From assembly GCF_035974275.1 (NCBI RefSeq), contig NZ_CP142422.1, forward strand, positions 4,836,001-4,900,000: DNA of 64,000 nucleotides, given 5' to 3'. A program made the translations under genes and the position numbers. This stretch comes from Chryseobacterium sp. MYb264 (GTDB taxonomy: Bacteria > Bacteroidota > Bacteroidia > Flavobacteriales > Weeksellaceae). Positions within the stretch are counted from its first letter, which is position 1. Each line of letters opens with the position of its first letter. Positions 26,991 through 34,953 of the stretch are shown here, piece after piece. A model generated the notes under the pieces. That model saw nothing but the letters and a program-made list of their open reading frames with translations. It ran no database searches and was not told the DNA's origin.

Positions 26991-27170
26991 ATGAAAAATT
27001 TGAAAAAAATTTCCAGACAAAGACTGATTGCCATCAATGGTGGAATTGAAGGATGTGTTCAAAATTGTTTTGCAGGATACCGAAAATGCTGTACCCGCGG
27101 AGTGCCATACTATTGTGCTCCTGTTGGTGAAGTTTGCAGATCGGCAGGAGATCCTGGTAATCCAATTTAA
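26991..27170 (+). CDS. Double-glycine-leader, six-cysteine small peptide (bacteriocin-like protein)
   Basis: 59 residues, too short for routine ORF listing. The first 18 residues, MKNLKKISRQRLIAINGG, are a typical GG-type leader as in the Chryseobacterium bacteriocin-like peptides: basic start, a hydrophobic LIAI and a terminal Gly-Gly. The 41-residue core that would follow cleavage has Cys at 22, 26, 33, 34, 42 and 49 (pattern C-x3-C-x6-CC-x7-C-x6-C), enough for three disulfides, plus PYYCAP and GDPGNP turns. A terminator starts 21 bp after the stop, and 153 bp separate the gene from the ABC operon. GG-leader peptides need a C39-peptidase ABC exporter; none is in this window, and the neighbouring ABC-2 system has no peptidase domain. 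Toxin, signal or metallophore-like roles are all open. Confidence 0.82.
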   Translation: MKNLKKISRQRLIAINGGIEGCVQNCFAGYRKCCTRGVPYYCAPVGEVCRSAGDPGNPI

Positions 27171-27191
27171 AATATTAAAAAAAATAGAATA

Positions 27192-27221
27192 GAGGCTCTC
27201 TTTTGGAGGGTCTCTTTTTTT
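27192..27221 (+). terminator. Terminator after the GG-leader peptide gene
   Basis: GAGGCTCTC (27192-27200), loop ttttg, GAGGGTCTC (27206-27214; two G-T pairs) and a run of seven T. Confidence 0.85.
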
Positions 27222-27585
27222 ATACTACGAATGTACACCGTATTTTTATTTTCCCACGGATTACATTGGCTCTTAGCGATGACGCCGTTGATTTTTTATT
27301 GATAATAGCTGTAAGCCTCCCATATTTGCCGATAATGGAAAATAAGGGAGGCAGTACAGTTAAAATTTAGAAAAATATTGAATTTATTAAACCAGGTGGG
27401 TACCGGTTTTTGCTGTCGCCAAATGTAAGGGCAAGTTTTGAATCTGAAAAGTGGTGTCAGATTTTTGTGTATTCTTGTGTAATAATGTGTATATAGCGTT
27501 TTATTTGTTTATTTTTATGACATATTGTGTTAGAAAAAATAAAAGGGTTCGTTTGAAGATATCAATGTAAAGTAAATAATTTATA
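27222..27585. other. Gene-free interval with a small inverted repeat
   Basis: No credible gene. It contains fragments resembling the dispersed repeats (tttttattttcccacgg near 27242) and an inverted repeat gcctccc (27315-27321) / gggaggc (about 27345-27351) around 23 bp. Confidence 0.5.
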
Positions 27586-27593
27586 TATATTTG
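27586..27593 (+). promoter_or_regulatory. Promoter -7 box for the TPR/HTH regulator
   Basis: TATATTTG, an exact TAnnTTTG, ends 19 bp before ATG 27613; AAGGAG at 27607-27612 touches the start codon. Confidence 0.55.
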
Positions 27594-27612
27594 CCGCTTC
27601 AACATTAAGGAG

Positions 27613-29094
27613 ATGTACAGGTATAGATTATTGAAAAGTGCTTTTTTATGGATTGTCGTGTCTCTGATCTCAGGGGCTGCCTTCGGGCAAACAACATATA
27701 GAAAACAAATTGACAGCATCAATAAAATTATTGATAAGAGTTATGTATACGGTATTTCCAATCCCGATCTTTTTCTTAAAAATGCTTCGATGCTCTATTA
27801 CCTTTCTTATGAGGCCAAAGATTCAAAGGGTATGATTTCGGCTTTGTTTGAAGAAGCTAAAATGTATATTACAATGGGGGAGTGGGATATGGCACTCACA
27901 AAAGTTAACCAGGGAATAACGCTTGCGGATCAGGAAAATGATTATAATATGCTCACACGCTTTTTTCTTCTTCATCAAAAGCTTCTTTTAGACCTGGATC
28001 ATCTAAACGCTTCAAAGATGGTTCTTGCGAAAGCCGAGGAGTATAATGAGCTGGTTGAGTCATTGGATGACCGCCGTATCAATCATGTATTTATCTTATT
28101 GGCACAGGCAGATCTCATCGTGATAAAAGATGATCATGCAGATCAGAATCAGATTATAAAAATTAAAAAAAATGCTTTGCAGGAAGCAAGAAGGGTATCT
28201 TCTGTGAATATTTATAAAAATACGGCTGAAGTTTGTGCTCTGGGCTCTCTGAGCTGGTCACTCAGCTTTTTAAAAGACCTTAGTGCCGCAAAAAAGTACA
28301 CCGGAATGATGGATAAAAAAACCATGCAGTACCAAAGTGAGGCTCTTACCGTCCTTAATCTGATGACAAAGGGAAAAATACAGAATGCAGAACAGAACTA
28401 TCCCCAGGCCATTGAATATCTTACGAAAGCGCTCAAAGATTCAGGGAGGGAAAAGAATTTCATCACTTTGCTGAAAATCTATCCTATGATTTCAGAATCC
28501 TATGTCGGAATGAAAGATTATGAAAATTCAACATTGTATGCGACAAAATATAAAAATTTGATTGACAGTGTTGATATCCTTAAAAAAAGATCCGGCGATA
28601 TTAATTTTTTGAATAAAATAAATTATAAGATTTTCACTTTGGAAACCAGGAAAAGAAAAGCAGTCCGGTATTACCTTCCCATAGGCCTGATGGTGATACT
28701 GACTATGTTAGGACTTTTATACTACAGGAAGCGAATGATCATAAAAAGAAATGAAGATAGTATAAAAAATACAGAAAAAACTACTTTAGAAAAGCAATCA
28801 GAGACTACAAAAGTTCTGGTGCAGCTTGCTAAAGAGGATATTAAAACGTTTCACGTTGAGTTTCAAAAAGTGTATCCTACTTTCTATAAAATACTGAAGG
28901 AAAGATATCCTGATCTTAATATCTCTGATCTTAATTTCTGCTCCCTTATCAAAATGAGTTTCAGTATTAAAGAAATTTCACAGTATACCAGATGTACCAT
29001 AAGAGCTGCTGAGGCCAGGAGATACCGAATTAATAAAAAACTGGATATCAACAATCAGAATGATCTGTATTATATAATATCTTTAATTAACTGA
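27613..29094 (+). CDS. TPR-containing membrane-anchored HTH regulator (flavobacterial type)
   Basis: 493 residues in an order common in Chryseobacterium: an N-terminal signal or membrane segment (LLKSAFLWIVVSLISGAAFG), tetratricopeptide-like helices from about 45 to 330 (ALFEEAKMYITMGEWDMAL, AEQNYPQAIEYLTKALKDSG), one membrane helix at about 353-372 (YLPIGLMVILTMLGLLYY), a charged linker, and a C-terminal LuxR-like helix-turn-helix (LNFCSLIKMSFSIKEISQYT, then TIRAAEARRYRINKKL). The TPR part would face the periplasm and the HTH the cytoplasm, giving a one-component membrane regulator. Its targets and signal are unknown; the GG-leader peptide gene lies just upstream in the same orientation, behind a terminator. 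Confidence 0.85.
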   Translation: MYRYRLLKSAFLWIVVSLISGAAFGQTTYRKQIDSINKIIDKSYVYGISNPDLFLKNASMLYYLSYEAKDSKGMISALFEEAKMYITMGEWDMALTKVNQGITLADQENDYNMLTRFFLLHQKLLLDLDHLNASKMVLAKAEEYNELVESLDDRRINHVFILLAQADLIVIKDDHADQNQIIKIKKNALQEARRVSSVNIYKNTAEVCALGSLSWSLSFLKDLSAAKKYTGMMDKKTMQYQSEALTVLNLMTKGKIQNAEQNYPQAIEYLTKALKDSGREKNFITLLKIYPMISESYVGMKDYENSTLYATKYKNLIDSVDILKKRSGDINFLNKINYKIFTLETRKRKAVRYYLPIGLMVILTMLGLLYYRKRMIIKRNEDSIKNTEKTTLEKQSETTKVLVQLAKEDIKTFHVEFQKVYPTFYKILKERYPDLNISDLNFCSLIKMSFSIKEISQYTRCTIRAAEARRYRINKKLDINNQNDLYYIISLIN

Positions 29095-29384
29095 CTTCCG
29101 TCGGTCGAAATATTCTTCCGTCAGAAAATAGAACTTCTGTCATTTCAACAGGCACAGGGAATTTTAGTTATATGATCGGAATACAGATGAAAGAAAAAAA
29201 TCCAAATTATTTAGCCGTAAATAATTTGGATGATGATATTTTATTGAGTGTAGCAACCAATGCAGATATAGTTATATTGTTCATGGAAAAATGAACGCGA
29301 TGAAAATCCTATATCATGATCTGAGAGACACAGAATGATTCTGTATTGAACCTGCTGCACTGCTATTATTTATACTCTGGAAAA
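29095..29384. other. Gene-free interval; weak 40-codon ORF
   Basis: An ATG at 29172 opens a 40-codon ORF (MIGIQMKEKNPNYLAVNN and on) without recognisable family, promoter or terminator. I would not annotate it as a gene. Confidence 0.4.
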
Positions 29385-29837
29385 TTACGATATGATTTTA
29401 CCGACTTCGACGCAGAGCCATTCCAACAGTTCCCGGTCTTCCGCTGTAAACGGATCGATCGTATGAGAGTCGATATCGATTTGCCCGATATTCACTCCAT
29501 CTTTGAAAATAGGAACAACAATTTCAGCTTTGGTATCGATGGAACAGCTTAAATAGTTGCTCTCTTCGTGTACATCGGGAACTACAAATGTTTCATTGGA
29601 CACAGCCACCTGCCCGCAAATCCCTTTTCCGTAAGGAATAATTTCATGGTCAGTGGGTGCGCCTACGTAAGGTCCCAGTTTCAGCTCATTCTTATCTCCA
29701 TTTTTAAAATAAAAACCAGTCCAGTTGAAATAGAAAATTTCCTGATCAAGCAGATGGCATACTTTCTGAAGCTTTTCTTCTGTATTATGTTTAGGACTTT
29801 CAAGAATAGATGAAAGTCTTTTCTTTAATTCTGACAT
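29385..29837 (-). CDS. GAF-domain protein, free-methionine-(R)-sulfoxide-reductase-like
   Basis: 150 residues, a single GAF domain: FYFNWTGFYFKNGDKNELKL, then IPYGKGICGQVAVSNETFVV and DVHEESNYLSCSIDTKAEI followed by VVPIFKDG and QIDIDSHTIDPFT. This is the fRMsr (YebR-like) layout. E. coli fRMsr has three redox Cys; here the second (GKGICG) and the third (YLSCS, catalytic position) are present, but the first lines up with His in DHEIIPYG. So it may be a two-Cys reductase or a GAF protein that lost the activity. It lies 15 bp after the large conserved gene at 29853 on the same strand and is probably co-transcribed. Confidence 0.8.
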   Translation of the reverse strand: MSELKKRLSSILESPKHNTEEKLQKVCHLLDQEIFYFNWTGFYFKNGDKNELKLGPYVGAPTDHEIIPYGKGICGQVAVSNETFVVPDVHEESNYLSCSIDTKAEIVVPIFKDGVNIGQIDIDSHTIDPFTAEDRELLEWLCVEVGKIIS

Positions 29838-29852
29838 TTTTATTCAATATTT

Positions 29853-31280
29853 TTAAGAGAATTGTTTTAATGAAAGTTCTTCCTTGTACCCGAACATTCC
29901 TCGCTCCTTAATCATTTCTGCCACTCCTTCAGGAAGCTGTGTTTCCCAGCCTTTGATATTGCAGGCAATTTTCTTTAATATATCTCTTGAATAGATTTCC
30001 AGGTATTCCGGAGTATGGCTTTCAATATCCACAATCCTGTTGTTCAGCTTGAAATATTTATACAATTCTTTAAGATTTTCCTCCACTTTAAGGGTTTCAG
30101 AATTTAATAATTCATGAGTTTCAGGGTCTTTATAAGGGTAGAGGTAGACCCTCATTCCGTTTCTGAAGAATTTTCCGAATGCTTCAAGTATTCCTCCTGA
30201 AAGGTTTTTATAATATTTTTCGTCGAAGACCATCAAAAGATTATTTACTCCCATCGCTACACCAATATTCCCACTTGTATAAGACGCAAAATAATCAATC
30301 AGTCGGTAGTATTCCGAGTAATTGGAGATAATAACCGTATAGCCTAATCTGCCCAGAACGTCTACGCGGTCTAAGAAATCTCTTTCATCAATATCACCAT
30401 CCGCCCGGAGGTTGGAAATGGTAATCTCAATCAGAACTTCTGTTTCTTCGTGTGTGCAGGCTGCATCCTTCAGGAACATGTCCATCCCGTTTTTCAGCAT
30501 GTCAATATTCACTTTTGTTACGGGTCTGAAGCTTCCCCTCACCGCGAAAATATTTTTTTTGTATAAAACATCTGCCGGAAGCATATTATTTCCTTCAGAA
30601 TTAAAAATTACAGCATCTGTCATTCCGTTTTTTACCAGCTGTAAAGACATCAGCCTGTTATCAACATAGGAAAATGCCGGTCCGCTGAAGTCGATCATAT
30701 CAATTTCAAGATTGTCTTTCGCCACATCATCATAGAGAGATTCAATAAGCCTCCTCGGATTGTCAAAATAAGTGAAAGCCCCAAAGATAAGATTCACCCC
30801 AAGATTACCCAGCGTTTCCTGCTGAAGGGTGGCATCATTTTCCTTGAATTTGACGTGGATCACGATTTCATTATAATCCTCATTTTCTTTTACCTGAAAA
30901 CGAATTCCTACCCAACCATGGCCTCTTACCGTTTTGTCGAAATTAATGGTAGTTACCGTATTAGCGTAAGAAAAAAACTTTCTGTTTGGATTGTTTTCTC
31001 TGGAAATTCTTTCTTCAATTAAAGCCACTTCATAGCGAAGCATTTTACGAAGTCTGTTTTGGGTAACATACCTGTTTTTTACTTCCTTTCCGTAGATCGC
31101 ATCACTAAAATCTTTGTCATAAGCAGACATCGCTTTAGCAATTGTACCTGAAGCGCCCCCTGCTCTAAAAAAGTGTCGGACGGTCTCCTGCCCTGCTCCA
31201 ATTTCTGCGAAAGTACCATAAATAGTAGGATCTAGATTAATTGTTAATGCTTTTTGTTTAGGAGTTAGTTTCTGATACAT
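29853..31280 (-). CDS. Conserved 475-residue protein of unknown function
   Basis: I recognise the family as widespread in Bacteroidota but not its function: the N-terminal INLDPTIYGTFAEIGAGQE and FFRAGGASGTIAKAMSAYD, the middle SYANTVTTINFDKTVRGHGW, and SLQLVKNGMTDAVIFNSEGN followed by KNIFAVRGSFRPVTKVN are strongly patterned, and the C-terminal part has GVNNLLMVFDEKYY and SGGILEAFGKFFRNG. Database names for relatives (nicotinate-nucleotide adenylyltransferase, TonB-dependent receptor) are not supported by what I see: there is no signal peptide, barrel or HxGH motif. It looks cytoplasmic. A likely -7 box (TAATTTTG, 31309-31316 on the minus strand) lies 29 bp upstream. Likely first gene of a pair with the GAF gene. 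Confidence 0.75.
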   Translation of the reverse strand: MYQKLTPKQKALTINLDPTIYGTFAEIGAGQETVRHFFRAGGASGTIAKAMSAYDKDFSDAIYGKEVKNRYVTQNRLRKMLRYEVALIEERISRENNPNRKFFSYANTVTTINFDKTVRGHGWVGIRFQVKENEDYNEIVIHVKFKENDATLQQETLGNLGVNLIFGAFTYFDNPRRLIESLYDDVAKDNLEIDMIDFSGPAFSYVDNRLMSLQLVKNGMTDAVIFNSEGNNMLPADVLYKKNIFAVRGSFRPVTKVNIDMLKNGMDMFLKDAACTHEETEVLIEITISNLRADGDIDERDFLDRVDVLGRLGYTVIISNYSEYYRLIDYFASYTSGNIGVAMGVNNLLMVFDEKYYKNLSGGILEAFGKFFRNGMRVYLYPYKDPETHELLNSETLKVEENLKELYKYFKLNNRIVDIESHTPEYLEIYSRDILKKIACNIKGWETQLPEGVAEMIKERGMFGYKEELSLKQFS

Positions 31281-31308
31281 TAGGACATTAAATTTTTCGT
31301 AAATTTAC

Positions 31309-31316
31309 CAAAATTA
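31309..31316 (-). promoter_or_regulatory. Candidate -7 box for the gene at 29853-31280
   Basis: TAATTTTG on the minus strand matches TAnnTTTG; 28 bp before the ATG at 31280. Confidence 0.45.
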
Positions 31317-31334
31317 AACCAACCTCAAAAGAAA

Positions 31335-32102
31335 ATGAAGTTGAAATTTTTAGGAACCGGAACTTCGCAGGGTGTACCCGTTATAGGCTGCACTTGTGAA
31401 GTATGTATTTCTGATAATCCAAAGGATAAACGTCTTCGCTCTTCCGCTATGATTACCACCGATCAGCATAAAAAGATCCTGATCGACTGTGGTCCTGATT
31501 TTAGGCAGCAGATGCTTGTAAACAAAGAAGATACGGTAGATGTTGCTCTTATTACTCATGAGCATAATGATCATGTTATAGGTCTTGATGATATGCGTCC
31601 GCTGATTTTTAAAACCGGAAAAAATATGCCTCTCTACTGTTACCAAAGGGTAGGAGCAGAGGTGAAAAAAAGATTTCCCTACGCTTTTGCTGATATACGC
31701 TATCCGGGAGCGCCTGCTTTTGACCTGCATGAAATAGAAAATGCTCCTTTTACTGTACTGGATACAGAGATCACACCCGTAGAAGTTATTCATTATAAAA
31801 TTACAGCGTTCGGATATAAATGTAAGAACCTCGCATACATTACAGATGCGGGTTTTATTTTAGATGCGGAAAAGGAAAAATTAAGAAATCTTGATGTTTT
31901 AATTTTAAACTGTATCAGGAAATTTGATCCACATCCGGCGCATTTTATCCTTCCAGATGTAATAAAATTGTTTGAAGAGCTACAACCTAAAAAATTATTT
32001 TTAACTCACATCAGTCATCATTTAGGGTTGCATGATATTGAAGATAAACAACTTCCATCCGGAATGCATCTTGCCTACGATGGTTTGGAGATAAATTTCT
32101 GA
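31335..32102 (+). CDS. MBL-fold metallo-hydrolase (PhnP-like)
   Basis: 255 residues. The metallo-beta-lactamase fold is marked by the N-terminal GTGTSQGVPVIGCTCEVC with two Cys that in PhnP-like enzymes often hold a structural metal, the zinc-binding HEHNDHVIGLDD near residue 75 (HxHxDH), the Asp in ITDAGF, and a C-terminal LFLTHISHHLG with the last His ligands. PhnP relatives are phosphodiesterases; LipB-side or tRNase Z-like substrates are other options, so the substrate stays open. It diverges from the conserved gene at 31280 with 54 bp between the two starts. Confidence 0.87.
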   Translation: MKLKFLGTGTSQGVPVIGCTCEVCISDNPKDKRLRSSAMITTDQHKKILIDCGPDFRQQMLVNKEDTVDVALITHEHNDHVIGLDDMRPLIFKTGKNMPLYCYQRVGAEVKKRFPYAFADIRYPGAPAFDLHEIENAPFTVLDTEITPVEVIHYKITAFGYKCKNLAYITDAGFILDAEKEKLRNLDVLILNCIRKFDPHPAHFILPDVIKLFEELQPKKLFLTHISHHLGLHDIEDKQLPSGMHLAYDGLEINF

Positions 32103-32122
32103 AAATTTTTCTTAAAAAACAT

Positions 32123-32152
32123 TTGGACTATAAAGAAAAGTTCCTATATTTG
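32123..32152 (+). promoter_or_regulatory. Promoter of tRNA-Leu (-33 TTG, -7 TATATTTG)
   Basis: TTG (32123-32125), 19 bp, TATATTTG (32145-32152): the textbook Bacteroidota promoter, 30 bp before the tRNA. Confidence 0.8.
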
Positions 32153-32182
32153 CACACCAATTAGAAACAAGGTGACACATCA

Positions 32183-32262
32183 GCCCAGGTGGCGGAATTG
32201 GTAGACGCGCTGGTCTCAAACACCAGTTCTTAGGAGTACCGGTTCGATCCCGGTCCTGGGTA
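32183..32262 (+). tRNA. tRNA-Leu (anticodon CAA)
   Basis: Cloverleaf read by hand: acceptor gcccagg / cctgggt (one G-T pair), discriminator A at 32262, D-arm with gaattggtagacgc, anticodon stem ctggt / accag around ctCAAac, a leucine-type variable arm, and T-arm accgg-ttcgatc-ccggt. CCA is not encoded. A perfect promoter precedes and a terminator follows. Confidence 0.95.
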
Positions 32263-32266
32263 CAAA

Positions 32267-32305
32267 AAACCTCTGAAATCATTTGATTTTCAGAGGTTTT
32301 TGATT
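32267..32305 (+). terminator. Terminator after tRNA-Leu
   Basis: AAACCTCTGAAA (32267-32278) and TTTCAGAGGTTT (32288-32299), a 12-bp perfect stem followed by T-rich sequence. Confidence 0.9.
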
Positions 32306-32335
32306 TTTAGGGTGGCTAAATATTTATATATTTAT

Positions 32336-32432
32336 GGATCAAGTACAAAAGTTGGGGACTAGGCAAAAAGTTTAGAGAATGTAAGATGAAATTTTTTGCT
32401 CTCGCAGATTTTGCGAATGACGCAGATTCTTT
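32336..32432 (-). repeat. Truncated copy of the MITE-like repeat end
   Basis: It begins ggatcaagtacaaaagttgg, then ggactaggcaaaaag, and continues with gtaagatgaaattttttgct and gcagattttgcgaatga. This is the inverse of the right end of the array at 34.8-34.9 kb. It is cut off at 32432, where the end of the ISAon1-like element begins. Confidence 0.8.
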
Positions 32433-33498
32433 GGATCAGGCGCAAAATTTGGGGCTAAGCAAAAAGTTTGGTTAATCTGAATATAAAGAAGTTTCTATCT
32501 TTGACTCCTCTGAGTTGCATTCTGAAGTTTTTTATCTTGGCATTGAAAGATTCAGCGGCAGCATTAGTACTTCTTTTATCAAAAAAATTTAGGATATCTC
32601 TATAATGGTGTATGATTGTCTTTCTTAAGGTTGAAAATGATTTAAAGTCTGCTTCTTCAATATTCTTGAACCAATGTGCCAGCTTAGTCATTGCTACAGA
32701 TTTTATAATGTTTTGATTATAAATCTTTCTAAGCCCATCGACCAGATGATAAGCTTTTTCTAGATCAGGATATTGAGAGAAAAGAATAGAGGCTCTTTGC
32801 TTTTGGGATTCACTCCACTTCTTTTGACTTTTATAAAGTAAATAGCTGCTTCTTGCCAAAAGCTGTTTCCGGGTATCTCCATTTGTGAAAGCTTCTTCTT
32901 TAATAGAGTTATTTTCCATTTCAAGGGCTTCCCAGCGGTGTTTTATCCTTATTTCCTGCAGGGCTTCTATGGCTAATTTTTGAACATGAAAACGGTCTAT
33001 TACCTGTGAAGCATTAGGAAAACACTTTTTAGCAATAAGTTTCATTGAGCCAGCCATATCCAAAGTGAGCTCTTTTACCATTATTCGAAGCTTTCTGCTT
33101 ATTTTTAAAAGATGTTCTATAACAACTTCACTCCGGGTTCCTTTAATTATTGCTACAATGCTACCTTTTGCCTTCTTGGAAGTGAGAACAGTATAAAGTT
33201 CTCCATCAGAGAGAGCTACTTCATCTAAAGATAATGAATCTGAGAGGTTCTCAGGATAAAGAACCCAGTGGTGGGCATGAGATTTGTGCTCCCAATTCAC
33301 GTATTCACTGAGCTTATTTTTATATTGTCTTTGAAAAGTCTTCCCATTTACACTAAAGAGCTCTGCAATGACCTTCAGGGGGAGAGCTTTAATATCGGCT
33401 AATTTTTTTTAAGAAACTTGCAAAGTCCTGAGTCATACGTGTTCCTTTCGCTACAAGATGCCAATTTCTCTGAAGAATTTCACCTGATGACTTATCTG
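32433..33498 (-). mobile_element. Truncated ISAon1/ISL3-type insertion sequence
   Basis: The segment holds the right end (ggatcaggcgcaaaattt from 32433), the whole transposase orf, and only the last part of the upstream orfA. OrfA resumes at about 33498 with DKSSGEILQRNWHLV and KGTRMTQDFASFLKKISRY and stops at 33389. Upstream of 33498 the sequence switches to another copy of the repeat end (ggatccgtttca), so the 5' end of the element, with most of orfA and the left terminal repeat, is gone. This copy cannot move by itself unless complemented. Confidence 0.85.
32455..33300 (-). pseudogene. ISAon1/ISL3-family transposase, orfB (element truncated)
   Basis: 281 residues of a DDE_Tnp_ISL3 transposase, from a GTG at 33300 as listed, but homologous sequence continues upstream to about 33390 (ADIKALPLKVIAELFSVNG, then KTFQRQYKNKLSEYVNWEH). 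Domain features are SLSLDEVALSDGELYTVL (first Asp), VKELTLDMAGSMKLIAKK and ASQVIDRFHVQKLAIEAL (second Asp pair, DRFHV is the ISL3 hallmark), and TNAAAESFNAKIKNFRMQLR (Glu). In this family orfA and orfB are usually joined by programmed frameshift; the run of eight A at the orfA end (33401-33410 region) would allow a +1 shift (see findings). The reading frame of orfB is intact but its N-terminal partner is mostly missing. Confidence 0.82.
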
Positions 33499-34930
33499 GG
33501 ATCCGTTTCAAAACTTGGGGAGAAACTGTTCAGGTGTATTTTTTTTGCCACGGATGCACGAATTTTTTATTTCCGATAGATTGATAGGGTTTTCGTGGGT
33601 GGGGCTGTTTCTGTTGGTTTTTCGCAAAGTCGCAAAGATATTTTTTAATGCTTTATGTTTTTAAGGCGCAAGGATTTTATCAAAGATAAAATGGAGGGAT
33701 GCATATTATGGCCACGAATGCCCGAATTTTATTTCCAAAAGATCGCGCAGATTTTTACAGATGTCGCTCTCCTTCTTGGTTTTTCGCAAAGGCGCAAAGA
33801 TATTTTTAATGCCTGATGTTTTTAAGACGCAAGGATTTTATCTTTGATAAAATTGAGGGCTGCATATTGTGGCCACGAATGCCCGAATTTTATTTCCCGC
33901 AGATCGCCTTTAGATTTTCCACAGATAAATCGTTGATTTTCTTTGTTTAACCTTTGCGATCTTTTATAGGGAGAACAGTCTAGTGAGATTTAAAACGGGA
34001 GTTGTCAAAAAACTTGGGTTGGCTTCGTGTTCAATATGTAAAGTGTAAGGAAAAGAATCTGCATCATCTGCAAAATCTGCGAGAGCAAAAAATCTCACCT
34101 TACATTATCTAAACTCTTTGCCTTGTCCCCAACTTTTGTAGGATCAGTTTCAAAACTTGGGGAGAAATTGTTTAGATGTATTTTTTTGTCACGAATGCAC
34201 GAATATTTTTATTCCCCACAGATCCTGCTCTATTTGTTGGTTTTTCGCAAAGGCGCAAATATATTTTTTAATACTTTATGTTTTTAAGACGCAAGGATTT
34301 TATCAAAGATAAAATTGAGGGCTGCATATTATCGCCACGGATACTCGAATATTTTTATTTCCTACAGATCGCATAGATTTTCCACAGATGGTATCGTTGA
34401 TTTTCTTTGTTTAACCTTTGCGGTCTTTTATAGGTAGAAAGGTTTGGTGAGACTTAAAACGGGAGTTGTCAAAAAACTTGGCGGGGCTTCGTGTTCAATA
34501 TGTAAAGTGTAAGGAAAAGAATCTGCATCATCTGCAAAATCTGCGAGAGCAAAAAATCTCACCTTATAGTATCTAAACGGATCAATCGCAAAACTTGGGG
34601 AGAAATTGTTTAGATGTATTTTTTGCCACAAATGCACCAATATTTTTATTTCCCAAAGATATTACGGATTTTCACAGATGATGCTGTCGATATTTTTTTT
34701 GCTTAATCTTTGTGATCTTTTATAAGTAGAACGGCTTGGTGATACTTAAAACGGGAGTTGTCGAAAAACTTGGTGAGGCTTTGTGTTCACGATGTAAAGT
34801 GTAAGGAAAAGAATCTGCATCATTCGCAAAATCTGCGAGAGCAAAAAATTTCATCTTACATTATCTAAACTTTTTTGCCTAGCCCCCAACTTTTGTACCT
34901 GATCCCTAGTCTCCAAGTTTTGATACTGAT
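33499..34930. repeat. Array of at least three MITE-like repeat units with ISAon1-like ends
   Basis: Gene-free. Three units begin alike (ggatcmgtttcaaaacttgg, with ggagaaaytgtt, at 33499, 34141 and 34578) and end alike: the reverse of ggatcaggtacaaaagttgg, then ggactaggcaaaaag and gtaagatgaaattttttgct at 34140 and 34905. Unit 1 is about 640 bp, units 2 and 3 about 437 and 330 bp. Unit 1 holds an internal tandem duplication of about 165 bp (33613-33776 and 33777-33925) built from tttttcgcaaagkcgcaaag, cgcaaggattttatc and gccacgaatgcccg. A further decayed end is at 34906-34930. The units share their terminal sequence with the transposase end at 32433. Confidence 0.85.
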
Positions 34931-34953
34931 GCGAGATTGTTATATAAAACAAA

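Noticed and set aside
26142..27170. The ABC-2 ATPase as dedicated exporter of the GG-leader peptide
   Set aside because: GG leaders are normally cut by C39 peptidase domains fused to ABC exporters; this ATPase and its permeases have none. Kept only as an open hypothesis at cluster level.
29172..29294. 40-codon ORF downstream of the TPR/HTH regulator
   Set aside because: Short, no GG leader or signal, no terminator; not distinguishable from chance.
33499..34930. CRISPR array
   Set aside because: The units are hundreds of bases long, with unequal lengths and related ends; there are no short regular repeats with unique spacers and no cas genes.
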